A stretch of DNA of 64,000 bases from Sthenelais limicola. Lineage: Eukaryota; Annelida; Polychaeta; Phyllodocida; Sigalionidae. The notes under the pieces are model-generated. The model saw only the letters and a program-made list of their open reading frames with translations, was not told where the DNA came from and ran no database searches. This document shows positions 47,442 to 57,985 of the stretch, piece after piece (position 1 is the first letter of the stretch; every line of letters begins with the position of its first letter). The position numbers were made by a program, and so were the translations under genes. Where the stretch lies: contig OW804094.1 in the NCBI GenBank assembly GCA_942159475.1, positions 133,410,755 through 133,474,754 of the forward strand, written 5' to 3'.

Positions 47442-48557
47442 AAAATATATTCTCAATTATTGAATGATTATCTACCCTTTAAAGACCGACAAAGCAAATT
47501 AGTTAAACTCCAGAATCCGGATACCCAAACCATGGCCGAAGCCAGAGATATCCCTATGATAATTAACAAATACTTCGCGAATATAAGTACTAAAATATCT
47601 AACTCTCTCCCACAGGTGACAGCTACTATGTATAGATTTACTAAACAAGGTAATGCTAATACACCATATGTTCCACTCACAGAAGACCAGTTCTTAAAGT
47701 TACTACAAGATGTAGACCAGTCAAAATCGTCAGGTTGTGACGAAATTCCGGTGAAAATTTATGTGTGTCTATTAAAAGCATTGAGGGGTCAAATGGTTTA
47801 TTTATTGAACAAATCGGTTACTACAGGTATAATTCCTAACATATGGAAAAAGGCCACTGTGGTCCCCATTCCTAAGAAAGGCAACTCTACTTTAGTTAAT
47901 AATTTAAGGCCAATTTCCTTAACTCATATTGCTATAAAATTATTGGAGAAACATGTCAATACACAGGTCTACTTATTCTTAGATACTTATGATATACTAA
48001 CTCCAGCACAAGGAGGGTTCAGGAAAAATTCTTCGACTATAGAAACAATGAACTTATTATTGTATAAATTACTACACAATATGAACCAAGGTAAAATTAG
48101 CACCCTAATATTTTTTGATTACCAGAAGGCCTTTGACTCGATAGACCATAGTCTGCTGCTCAAAAAGTTAAAGGCTTACTGCTTCCCAAATTGGCTTCTG
48201 ATCTGGATTGAAAATTATTTATTTAATCGTAAACAAAAAGTTAAGGTCGATAATATTTGTTCAAAATATTTGCCAATCAAACATGGGGTGCCTCAAGGCT
48301 CCATCTTAGGGCCGGTTTTATTTAACATCTTCGTCAATGATATTGCTGATTTAAACCTACAAGGTAATATGCTTTTGTTCGCTGATGACATTGTCCTTAT
48401 AAATGATGCCCACATTGAAGGGTTGTTACTAACTAAATGCCAGAGTGATACAGATTTAATTGCCAGCTGGAGTTCCAGTAACAAATTAGCACTTAGTCTG
48501 CCTAAAACAAAAACAATGTGTATCAGCCAAGCACCAGAGGCATACTACTGCCACTGA
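47442..48557 (+). pseudogene. LINE ORF2 reverse transcriptase, N-terminal part
   Basis: The frame is open from just after a stop at 47439-47441. RT blocks appear in order (numbering from 47460): LRPISL at 149-154, QGGFRKNSST at 184-193, the catalytic FFDYQKAFD at 218-226, GVPQGSILGP at 276-285 and LLFADDIVL with the catalytic aspartates at 305-313. The frame then shifts after the KTKTMCIS region and stops at 48557. The upstream apurinic endonuclease domain is missing. Reverse transcription of its own RNA at a nicked target would be the ancestral role. This copy cannot make a full protein. Confidence 0.9.
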
Positions 48558-49240
48558 ATATACATATAGAAATAGCAGGTACTGCCTTGGACTGGGTGGA
48601 CTCATTTACCTATCTTGGTGTCAAATTGGACTGTAAGCTGAAATTTCAGGACATGGCGTCCAATATAATTAATAAAGCCAATGTCCGTCTATATAACATT
48701 TATATTAACAGAAATGCCCTAGATGTTCAAACTAGATTACTTCTTATTAAGACCATGGTACTGAGCCACCTTGACTACGGTAATATCTGTTATATGAACG
48801 CAGGTAAAAAATTCCTAGTAAAGCTACAAACGTTCCAAAATAAAGCTTTACGTTTTGCCTTGAAGAAGCCACATTGGTATAACACCTATACTTTACATGT
48901 TGATTCAAATACTATGTCAATTGGTTCAAGAATTTTCTTTAATGTAATGAAATTCCTTCATAAACAGCTTTACTTCTGTAGGATCCCATGGGTTGAATTA
49001 AGACACCTAGACGAAAATTATGACTTTAGAGAAAATCGACGTCTAAATTTCGAATTGGCTAGACCTGTGTCTTCCATTTATCAAAAATCCTTTTGTTATG
49101 ACGGTATATTATGGTGGAACAGTTTACATCAGCATTACAAAATACTCCAAACTACCTTAGCTTTTAAGACTAGATTAAAATTAGACCTTATGTCTAATAC
49201 TATACGGTTACCTAACTCACTGAGACCCTTGCAAGGATAA
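48518..49240 (+). pseudogene. LINE ORF2, C-terminal part (shifted frame)
   Basis: This continues the same polypeptide in another frame. SFTYLGVKLDCKLKF is the conserved post-RT YLGV motif, followed by the thumb/connection-like segment SHLDYGNICYMNA and KLQTFQNKALRFALK. It ends with a typical LINE tail (FCYDGILWWNSLHQHYKILQ). There is no initiator that would make it an independent gene. The two frames overlap by about 40 bases, so one indel explains the break. Confidence 0.88.
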
Positions 49241-49611
49241 GTTCTCAATTCTAGTTTTTCTGCACAAGACCTTAGTCTGACCATCCCAACCCCCTCCCCC
49301 TTCAACCCCCCCCCTCCATCTCATCCCATTACCCATACCTCCCTATCACCCATCCCCCCCTTCTTTTCCCCCCTTCTATTATATGTAAGATCAAAATGTA
49401 CTTGACCTCACCCTCACTTTTCTGCTAAATGTAAGTGATTAGATTTCAGGGTGTGGTGGAATAGCAGATCTGATCCGAGCCACATTAAGCTGCATGGCCA
49501 CTGCCAGAATATAAAACCTGAATAAAATTCGTCCAAAAAAAATAAAATATGGTAGATCCAACTATTATAGTTGGTTAAGGAATTTTTTAGTTTGATTTGA
49601 TTTAGGATGGT

Positions 49612-50451
49612 TTAGTTTGGTCTATATTTGTATCCAAAGTGGATTAGTTCATTGTCAAAGTTTTCAGCAAGCTGATAATCGATGGTTTTGATCAAATTGG
49701 AAATTGAGTTTAGGACTGTAGCCTTCTGGATAGCATTCATGTCCGGCATGGTGTTGGTGCCGGTTTCCAGGGTGTTTATCTCGGTCTGGCATTCTTTATG
49801 GTTGTCAGTAATCAGGCGTTCAAGTTCTTGGCTTAATAGTGAGGGATCACTGTCACTTGACAGTGATAGATCCGTGGCGGATCTCACAGATGAGGTAGTG
49901 AGGTTTAGATTTGATGATGTTGCTGGGATTTCATCTAAACATTTGGTACTCGAGTCACTAAGTGCTGATGTGGAAGCAATGGCAGATGGTGTTGCCGGGG
50001 ATCGGTTGGTGGGCATTGGGTATGGAACTGGACTAACGATGCTAGTCAGGTTCGGAGTTTCGGTGAAAATGCCACTGAAGTTTAACGGTGCCACTAGTTT
50101 GGTTTTCTTTGGTTGGGTTTCATGCTGGTTAACTGCTGGTCTTTTTGTCGTATGATTTGGGGTGCGTGGGGGGCTCTCAAACCGAGGGGCTCGTCGTGGT
50201 GGTGTGACAGGCGAGTGTTGTACCCTCTGTTTTCTTGTCGTTGGGTCGTGTATGTTGTTGCTGGTTGTTGCGGTGGGGGCTGCAATTGTTTTCTGTTGAA
50301 TGGCTAGCCTGTTTTCCGGGCGTACTACTGGGTAGCAGGGAGGGTGGACGATTTTCTGTTGTTTAGATGGTTGTTTTGGTGGTGCAAGACTAACGAGTGC
50401 CAGATCCTGATCCCCCACGACAATGGGCACACAAAAATCACAGTCGCCTAA
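49612..50451 (-). CDS. Unidentified open frame, Pro/Ser/Thr-rich
   Basis: About 280 codons are open from just below a TAG at 50452-50454 to a stop at 49612. The first residues, LGDCDFCVPIVVGDQDLAL, precede any ATG. A spliced or transposon-derived upstream part is therefore likely. The middle is low-complexity, rich in P, T, S and basic residues (PPRRAPRFESPPRTPNH). A serine-rich stretch (DLSLSSDSDPSLLSQELERL) leads to a C-terminal helix-forming region with NSISNLIKTIDYQLAENF. GC content is higher than in the surroundings. It abuts the LINE 3' end in opposite orientation. It could be a host exon or an ORF1/gag-like fragment of another retroelement. I recognise no family. Confidence 0.4.
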   Translation of the reverse strand, partial: LGDCDFCVPIVVGDQDLALVSLAPPKQPSKQQKIVHPPCYPVVRPENRLAIQQKTIAAPTATTSNNIHDPTTRKQRVQHSPVTPPRRAPRFESPPRTPNHTTKRPAVNQHETQPKKTKLVAPLNFSGIFTETPNLTSIVSPVPYPMPTNRSPATPSAIASTSALSDSSTKCLDEIPATSSNLNLTTSSVRSATDLSLSSDSDPSLLSQELERLITDNHKECQTEINTLETGTNTMPDMNAIQKATVLNSISNLIKTIDYQLAENFDNELIHFGYKYRPN

Positions 50452-50610
50452 CTACCATTTTCAGGGGGAAAGAATCGCGTTTATAACGCCTTTTTAGGAA
50501 TTGGCTCCTAGACTATACCATCTTTATAGCAACAGAGAACTTGCATTGCTGGAAATTGTCTTTGCGTAGGTGGAACTAGAATGAGAATGCCATTTAACCC
50601 GAAATCAGTC

Positions 50611-50653
50611 AGATCGTCAGAAAATGTACAATGCCCCCGTTGGATAACAATCA
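50611..50653 (+). mobile_element. MITE A left end joined to half a hairpin element
   Basis: GATCGTCAGAAAATGTACAA (start of family A) is followed directly by GCCCCCGTTGGATAACAATC, one arm of the 5399/30297 hairpin family. Both elements are truncated here. Confidence 0.7.
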
Positions 50654-50679
50654 TGATTTAAAAGATCTGGCTTTCATTA

Positions 50680-50873
50680 CTTTCATCTAAAAAAAATGCT
50701 AGAAATTACGAAACCTATTTTGAAGTACAAAAAATCAATGTGCAATGTATCCAATTCATAAAATATCATCTAACATTGAATAGTGGTAATTTGGATAAGA
50801 TAAATTTGAATTGTTTTCACTATTAAGATATTTTAAGATGGGTAAATGTGGTATCAGTGCATCGCAGAACATG
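50680..50873 (+). repeat. Dispersed repeat E, copy 2
   Basis: Aligns with 35646-35848 over about 200 bases at roughly 80-85 percent identity by eye. Confidence 0.72.
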
Positions 50874-51336
50874 GTTGGGAATTGACTTGATTACTGTTTT
50901 GGATTATTTGTTTGTAATATGAAATCCGTATAAGCAAGTAAGTCCTGGTTTTGTTTCTCTGGTTTATTATTAAATCTTGAAAAAATGGTCGAAACCCAAC
51001 GTTTCGACCTAAGTGTGGTCTTCTTCTATGGATTATTTCTTACTTTAAGAATAGCCGTATTGAGATCAAAAATCAAATCTGAATGTACTTATGATTATGG
51101 TAATTTATTTCAATTTGGTACATTCCACAATAATTTAGTTTGTGTACTTCGAAATAGGCTTGGTTATTTTCTAGAATTGTTTTGAAAGAAGGTAACAAAA
51201 GCCAGATTTTTAAAAACTATAATAAATTTCTCTCATGGATGGTGTTCCCCCATGCACCATTCCGGCCTTCCAATGCCTCTCTACATTTAAATTTCCCTTT
51301 AATGTCATCCCTGAAGCCACGAGGAATTCTATATAT
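50874..51336. other. Non-coding stretch, nothing recognised
   Basis: Short frames only and no known domain. Confidence 0.4.
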
Positions 51337-51574
51337 GGGTCAGATTTTCAGAAAATGTACAATTGACAGGTGGTGTACCCATGTAGTAAAATCTGCAAAT
51401 TTAGGCTGCAATGTTGCCAATACTAGGTTAATTCGAGTATATTCGGCATTGCATTGATTCTAGCAATCTGTTTGGTTAGGTTGAACTGTATTTTGAACTT
51501 TATTTTCGTCTGAAATTCGGTTTATTTGAGAGAATTGGTGAAGCTGAATTGTACATTTTCTGAAAATCTGACCC
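51337..51574 (+). mobile_element. MITE family A, copy 6
   Basis: 238 bases with intact terminal repeats and ATAT on both sides. A decayed partial copy (CTAAATTAGGCTAAAAATGA ... GGATTGGTGAAGACAAA) follows directly at 51588-51715. Confidence 0.88.
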
Positions 51575-51587
51575 ATATATATATATA

Positions 51588-51715
51588 TGCTAAATTAGGC
51601 TAAAAATGATAACATCCTTGGTATTGCATTGATTAAAGAAATCAGCTCGATTGTGTTTTTTTAGAGGATTGGTGAAGACAAATATTATTGTACATCATCA
51701 GGGGACTTCACCCAT
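51588..51715 (+). mobile_element. MITE family A, decayed partial copy
   Basis: Retains the interior CATTGATTAAAGAAATCAG and the end TTGGTGAAGACAAAT...GTACATCATCAGGGGACTTC, about half of the family length. Confidence 0.6.
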
Positions 51716-53629
51716 ATAATATGTAGGAGGGAATTACCTTCACCTGTAAGGGATAAACGCTATCTTATATAAATACATGTGTCCTTAAGTGAGAAGGTAG
51801 AATGCAGAGTATTTTGAGAAACGCCTCTGTTTGATAGGCACGCATATCTCGCATGTGTCGCATGCAAATTGAACTATTTGTTAGGAAGGAGAAAAGTGTA
51901 TTAGCTGAGAACTGTGCATTGTCTTTGGTATCAGATTTAAATCATAAATCCAATCATATCAGTCAGAATGCTGGATTAATTACATGTGTGTTCGAACCAG
52001 ATTACGTCATAAATATATCTATCATCCGAGCAGATTGCATACTATTATTTTTTTTACCAATCTATTATGTTTGAACCCAATTATAATTCTATCAACTATA
52101 GATGTACTCAGAATTGATTATCCATTCACACTAATTATTTGTCGTGTATTGGCTGCATGTACAGGGCTCTAACTTTCATGCAGGGGGGTTTCCTTTGGTC
52201 TCAAGTGAGGTTACCTGGATATTGGTTTTTTCTAAATAATTGTTTCAAGGAATTTCAATTTCACTTATTTCGTCTGCTCCAACGGACCAATTTGAGGCAA
52301 GCTGACTTAATTTCACATGAGAGTGTACGCAGGGGGGGGGGGGGGGGGGCACGGCAGTTCCTCAAAGCATACCACAGTGCATGGGCCGTCTGCACACATA
52401 CTTCTAAAAGGATATTTACTGCATTTTATTATTTTATTTTTGCTTTTTCTTGCACCACCCCTGGAAACTACATTTTATAATAATTCCTACCTGTGATACA
52501 CGGGGGGCTTCTAGTTTATGCATTAATTGTCACCTTGCTCATCTTAACACACTTAGTACTGAATATCATTTTATTTCTATAATGGTGAAAACCATCGTTG
52601 TATAAGAAATATGATTGTATAGATAAAATGACCTGTTTATTAATTAGTAGTGTATTAGTATTTTTTCTTGATTATTGTATGCAGGAGTAACTTTCTTGTA
52701 TCTTTGTATGGTTTAATGTTAGTCCTGGATAAACACATTTAATACTAAAACAATCAAGGCCAAAAATGGAAGGTTTCGGTTGCTATAGGCACTGTGTCGG
52801 TGCCTTTAAACACGTACTTCTAAGGGGATGAACTTTTATCGAGTTGAAAGAAAGGGAAGGAAGAAAATCTTAATTAATATGTAAACACCAAAGAGACAAT
52901 GTTACGATATTTTTTTATTAGCGGTTATCACAGTCGACATCCGGTGAACACATCACTGCAAATAGAGAGCTATGCACTTAATACACCTCTTCAAATAAAT
53001 GGCCATTGGTTGGAGATATTGCACACTCATTTTATATCTGAAAAAAAAGAAGCGACAGGTCTAATTAGATAAGTCAGGGAATCAATGAAAGCAAATAATT
53101 ACTTCTGGGTATACTTCTGCCATGTTAGATTACAATTGTTACACTAGATCTTTTTGACCGCTGTAAATAAGTGTAATCACGGTGGAGATCTTTCTTGAAT
53201 TGAAAACAAAACAAGATTACTGAATTGTTATGAATTAATAAATGTTTGCTGTCACTGAATAACAAATGGTGTTTATTGGCACTTAATTGATGATAATGCA
53301 TAATTGATCAATTTAAGGAATAGATTATTACTGCAAATAAATGTTATATTCTTACCTTGTAAACTTTGATATAACCATGTGCTAAGCAAATTATGACTAT
53401 ATGTCAAATGCAAGGGCATTGTTGCTCGCACTACCCTACCTTTCCAATTAATTAACCCTAACTAAGCCAACACCTTCTCTCCCCTACTATTCACACACCA
53501 ATATAACCCCCCCCACACACACACACACACCTCCTTACATCACTCACACCCCATACTCTACACTTCACCCACCCACCCACACCGCATATATTTTTGTTAT
53601 CTTATTAATGCAATTATATTATCGTTATG
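51716..53629. other. Non-coding; G18 run and C-(CA)n tract
   Basis: An 18-base G run lies at 52332-52349, and CCCCCCCC(AC)n at 53506-53530. No exon is recognised in this 1.9-kb stretch. Confidence 0.4.
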
Positions 53630-53858
53630 CAGGGCCTCCACTATGGAAAAAACGGCAAAAAACGGCTGCGACGAATTTTTTGCGACGAAATATCTAATCA
53701 AGTTGGATATTTTGCAATTGTTGGCAACAAATAAATGTGTTGCCGACAACCTATTTTACCCCTCTTCCACTAGTGATTTGTGTGCGCCGAATTTTTAGTC
53801 ATGTCGGTGACGAATTTTGCCTGTCGGCGCCGTTTTTTACCTATAGTGGAGTCGCCCT
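53630..53858. mobile_element. 229-bp TIR element (hAT-like ends)
   Basis: Left end CAGGGCCTCCACTATGGAAA then AAACGGC and right end GCCGTTTTTTACCTATAGTG then GAGTCGCCCT are inverse complements with two small gaps. CAGGG-type termini recall hAT elements, but no 8-bp duplication is evident. Confidence 0.7.
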
Positions 53859-54591
53859 ATTATACATCCAATGTTATCAAAATAAAACAAAATATATTTT
53901 TTATTAAATTTACTCCCCAAACTGCTGCCTTGTCTCCTTCATATCATAATGCGAGAATCAATAATGGACGTGTCAACCTATGTACATATGTTTATATATG
54001 TAAGGACATTCTCACTTAAATCATTGAATAATTTCTTGTTGTTCACTGAAAGAAGACCTTTGGTTCATAGAGGACGATAGACCATATATGTTAGGATCTA
54101 GTTCCGGGTGCAGGTTTAACACACCATTCGTATCACAGACAATCATTTCTGAAGTTATAGATGGAACTCGGGAGATTGGACATTGGGACAATAACTATGT
54201 TTGACTTACATCTCTCCATGTATTGTTCAAAGGCCAAAACATTATCCTTCAGTAACATAAATTCTCGATTACATCAGAATAATCAGCGACCCTGATATGC
54301 CCTGTGGTCAAGTGATAGAAATATCGATTGTTGAAGGATGATCGATGGATTTTCAGTACATCGGCAGAAGCTATGTCCTTCTGGGGTGCATGTGCTTTGG
54401 AAAAACAATGAAATAAACAATGCTTTAATAGGAAGAGAATTTAATTTAGTAGCCACGTACTAGATGTTTTAGTACTAGTTAACGTACTGGAATATAGATA
54501 TTGATGTATATGTAGCGAGATATACCAGATGAGAACTTCCCAATCAGATGTAAGCCCACTGTATGTTTTCCTGTGCATACTGAAAACACTC
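53859..54591. other. Non-coding stretch, nothing recognised
   Basis: No supported feature. Confidence 0.4.
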
Positions 54592-54788
54592 ACAATCTAG
54601 GCACAATGTTGAGAGAGTCCCTTCCAACGAAGGGAAAGCCTCTCGTATTATAATTCCATTAAGACCGCAAAATGTCATTATATTCCCATTAAAACGATGA
54701 GTCCTAGGGCAGGAAACCGATTAGCGAAGTAGGCGTCTAATCACTGACATACCATTCTTATCTGATCTAAGGGTTTGGACCTAGACTG
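54592..54788 (-). mobile_element. MITE family B, copy 5
   Basis: Begins CAATCTAGGCACAATGTTGA with GAGAGTCCCTTCC and ends ACCATTCTTATCTGATCTAA ... CCTAGACTG. It is reversed relative to 32794-32981. The palindromic middle contains CCATTAAGACCGCAAAATG. Confidence 0.75.
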
Positions 54789-54881
54789 CTCAGAGCTAAT
54801 TAAGAATACACTACTAAGACAAATACTACTATCAAGTCGAAAATGAAAATATAGGTGGATTTCGTCAGGAGCGAAAATATC

Positions 54882-55565
54882 TTTATTTCAGAATATTTAT
54901 ACAAAAAATAGTACCCCACTTGATCATTGTCATCCAAAGAACCTTCTACGATGAAATGCAGTCCATGTTTCCATAATTTGCCAAACATTGGTTCAGTATT
55001 GTCATATATATAATATATTGGATACATGTTCTGGACACGTACCATGCAAAACACTTTATACATAGGTAGCGAGTGTCGTCACATCAGTGGGAGATTCAAT
55101 TGCTAGATGAAGGAACTTTTTTCCATCTAACCATTCCAGTTCGAACTATATATGTTCGATAAATAATTGATTTAAAAAAATGCCTTTTCAATTTTGATGT
55201 TAGCTATCATGGTAGCATTGATTAAACATTGAGTTGAATGATAATACAAAACGAATTGGTTATATGTTAATATTATAACCAATTCATATGCAACTTAACA
55301 TTCTTGCTAAAATATCTCGTGGCGACGAATGAAAACAATCTATGTGGAATATTATGCCTGTTTTGATAATTGTTGAATTGTCTGTGGCCAATAAAAATGT
55401 ATGAAACATTAAATTATTTCATCAGCACTTTGCATATATAACAGGTTCAGAAAGATGTATATACACGAACCTAACCGCCCAACGAAATAAAGGAAATGGG
55501 CACAGATATAATTATGTGTAAGAAACACTTGATAACCAATACAAAATGCATCAACGTCAATTAAT
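54882..55565 (-). other. Presumed 3' UTR/downstream region of the 447-residue exon
   Basis: A polyadenylation hexamer AATAAA on the minus strand (complement of 54882-54887) lies about 680 bases past the stop. Nothing else is coding. Assigning this signal to the gene is inference. Confidence 0.3.
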
Positions 55566-56909
55566 CTAACGGTCATTAGAAGACGGTTCATCCACCACTG
55601 TGTCAATGACTTCATCATGTGACTGACAGTCGTCATGATGAGTCAAGTCATAAACCTCTAAATCTGGATCGTCCTCTTCTAATAAAGGAGCCTTTCCGTG
55701 TTCACCTTGCTCGGGTGATGAGGGGTGGCCATGGGCTGCCATGTTCTCATTCATTACTTCTTGAATGATTGCTGACATATCAACCTGCCTTTCCTGGATC
55801 CAACTAAGGACTCTCATGTTAACAGTCTGTTGTGAATGTGATTCCGCTTCATTGTGAGGAGAAAGTCCGAAATCATTTTTGGGATTTTGAATGTAATCAA
55901 ATATCTCCAAGTTCTTTTGGGTTAACTGTAGCGGCGGTTGGGTGGGAGGGCCAAGTTTCATTCCAGCCACTCGTTCATCGGCAGGAAAAACGTAAGTATT
56001 CACATTGGCTAAATATCTTCCATCGTATCGAGCCCTGCGTTCTCTGGAACATTTTGAGCTGTTTGGAGGATGCTCATTTTCATAAGTGAACATCTCCCTG
56101 TATCTCCGTGTGTTTGTGACGTAGCTGCCTGGTCTGGGCACGAATTTCACATTTCGACCCCTTTCTGGTATCGCTGGCTGTCTGACCATGAATCCAGACA
56201 TGCCTCTAGCAGCATTATTATGACCTATGCCATATTCATCCTCGAACCGTTGATTGTCATGGGTGCTGGGCTTAAAGACTGAGTTCCCTCTAATTTCATA
56301 ACCGTCAACACCGTCTACTGATCTATCTGAATTGGGAGCCGTTGGAACATAGACATCGGGGGTTGTTTTAGGAGGAGTAACGATTTCCTTTCTCTTGACA
56401 ATTATATGACTGCAAAAAGTTTGACTCCCCGAATTTAGAGACTGTTCTACAATAGAGTTTTGGGTTAAAGAGGCGCTCACACTCACTGGATCCGGCCTCT
56501 TTACTCGTGCCTTCCTCTCAGTCCCTTTGAGCATTAGGATTACCTTTGTGTCTCTAGTTGGAGAAGGGCTCCTACCTTTCTGCAAAGGAGGGAACTCTTT
56601 TGTCGTCCCGCTACCCATTCGGTAGTGACAATAGTTACTGTAATTTGCCCGGACATTGTTCAGCTGTGCAACAGAGTGGCTTGTCTTGAATGTTGATTTT
56701 GGTTCGCCTATTTTCAATTTTACAATTGGTACCGCTCTTCTTTGTTTCTCCGCCATCTCAAGGAAAGCGTAGTTCTCGTAAGCGCTCACAATACTAGATC
56801 GGGACGAGGACCGACTAAGGAGTTGGCGATATGCTCGTCGTCGCTTCATTGCCACAGACGGCAATTGCTCCCAGTGCCCCAAAGTAGGCATCAGAAACCG
56901 TTCTTCGAT
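55566..56909 (-). CDS. Terminal coding exon of an unidentified protein (447 residues)
   Basis: The exon starts right after a textbook acceptor (minus strand TTTTTCTTTTACAG, AG at 56911-56910), in phase 0 with IEERFLMPTL, and runs 447 codons to a stop at 55566. The open frame continues upstream to 57065, but that part is intron and transposon. Composition is that of a disordered intracellular region: basic MKRRRAYRQLLSRSSSRSS (21-39), proline-directed phosphosite-like SPSPT (114-118) and VTPPKTTP (177-184), a conserved-looking central block NVKFVPRPGSYVTNTRRYRE (253-272), an amphipathic helix candidate NMRVLSWIQERQVDMSAIIQ (364-383) and an acidic tail (411-441). There is no signal peptide or membrane segment. 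I recognise no family. It could be the tail of a scaffold or receptor whose upstream exons lie beyond 57 kb. Confidence 0.8.
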   Translation of the reverse strand: MEERFLMPTLGHWEQLPSVAMKRRRAYRQLLSRSSSRSSIVSAYENYAFLEMAEKQRRAVPIVKLKIGEPKSTFKTSHSVAQLNNVRANYSNYCHYRMGSGTTKEFPPLQKGRSPSPTRDTKVILMLKGTERKARVKRPDPVSVSASLTQNSIVEQSLNSGSQTFCSHIIVKRKEIVTPPKTTPDVYVPTAPNSDRSVDGVDGYEIRGNSVFKPSTHDNQRFEDEYGIGHNNAARGMSGFMVRQPAIPERGRNVKFVPRPGSYVTNTRRYREMFTYENEHPPNSSKCSRERRARYDGRYLANVNTYVFPADERVAGMKLGPPTQPPLQLTQKNLEIFDYIQNPKNDFGLSPHNEAESHSQQTVNMRVLSWIQERQVDMSAIIQEVMNENMAAHGHPSSPEQGEHGKAPLLEEDDPDLEVYDLTHHDDCQSHDEVIDTVVDEPSSNDR

Positions 56910-57033
56910 CTGTAAAAGAAAAATGAGATAATTTCCATTTAAGTTTTGTGCAAAAGGGACAGGAATCACATGGCGATCACAACCGCGGAAGTGAATGTTG
57001 AATATTGGTTTATTATCGCTTATACCATATTTT

Positions 57034-57985
57034 ACAAATGGTCGATTCTCATGAAACGGTTCCAAATGGGTATTTTTTGAAAGGTTATTAAAATGAGATA
57101 AAATTGCTAGAATAGGTGTCCCATATCGTGCTCATTTAAGTCCTGAAACTGCGCTACTTAGCTATGATAATTGTTGGAAATATGTCCTAAAATATATTGC
57201 GTCACGGACGGTGATGATCACAAAAATATTCACTGTCATTTCATTCATTTATAAAAACAATAAAATGATTATATTTTTACATGAGCACATAGAGGAATAA
57301 AAGCTCCCTCGAATGGTATATGGGAAATAAATCCACCTCCATGGGATCATTACGAAAACCAGTGAAGAATGACTGTCATGGACGGTGACGGGGGCCGTCC
57401 TGGACGGTGATGGACATAAAACTTCCCCATTTTGGAAACAGATCTATGGATTTATTAGGAATATTGGTCGATTCTTTTTCTTTCTGTTTCAATGCACCTA
57501 TATGTCCATCTTTCATCAAGGATATACAAATTATTTATTGCATGATTTTTTTGTTATTAAATTAGACCATATTATCAGCGCCACGGACGGTGACGGCCAT
57601 TATAGGTAATAAATTGCTATCCTCCTCTATTCATTTAATCTTAGATTTTAGTGCAAACCTTTTTCAGGGATTATGCTTTATGAAACTCTTGGCACGTATA
57701 GATAAGTAAACAACCATTTCCATCTAATCATAATTAATTTTCAGAATGATATATTCAATATTTTGGTTTGAAGGTCTATTTTAAGCATATTTAATTGCTG
57801 TAATTTCCTAAATATTCATCGTAGGTATGGAAAAGTGGGCACGCATTTTGTTCAGAATATAGAGCCTAATAGTATAAAAACATTAATTATAAGGCATGAC
57901 TTCACAGGAAAGATCTATTGAAACAAAACTGGTAAAAAAATGTTGTTTTCCCATTTGGAACTATTTCATGAGAATCGACCAAATT
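57034..57985. mobile_element. 950-bp TIR element in the intron
   Basis: Left end ATGGTCGATTCTCATGAAAC then GGTTCCAAATGGG and right end CCCATTTGGAACTATTTCAT then GAGAATCGACC are inverse complements over about 35 bases. The interior contains four copies of (CAC/CAT)GGACGGTGA(C/T)G-like words (57203, 57375, 57398, 57581) and one internal copy of the end motif TTGGTCGATTCT (57466). No transposase frame. It lies about 125 bases above the splice acceptor of the terminal exon. Confidence 0.78.

Larger units (their letters stand above)
47442..49548 (+). mobile_element. 5'-truncated non-LTR retrotransposon (CR1/Jockey-like)
   Basis: This LINE copy begins inside ORF2 upstream of the reverse transcriptase (no endonuclease domain is present). 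It continues through the RT and C-terminal region, then a C-rich 3' UTR (49240-49535), and ends in an AATAAAATTCG ... AAAAAAAATAAA tail near 49548. The 5' truncation is typical of target-primed insertion. The exact 5' boundary is uncertain. A single frameshift near 48520-48545 inactivates it. Confidence 0.88.

Noticed and set aside
56910..57065. Extension of the 447-residue exon to an upstream ATG at 57065
   Set aside because: A perfect splice acceptor interrupts it and the upstream part overlaps the inverted-repeat end of a transposable element.
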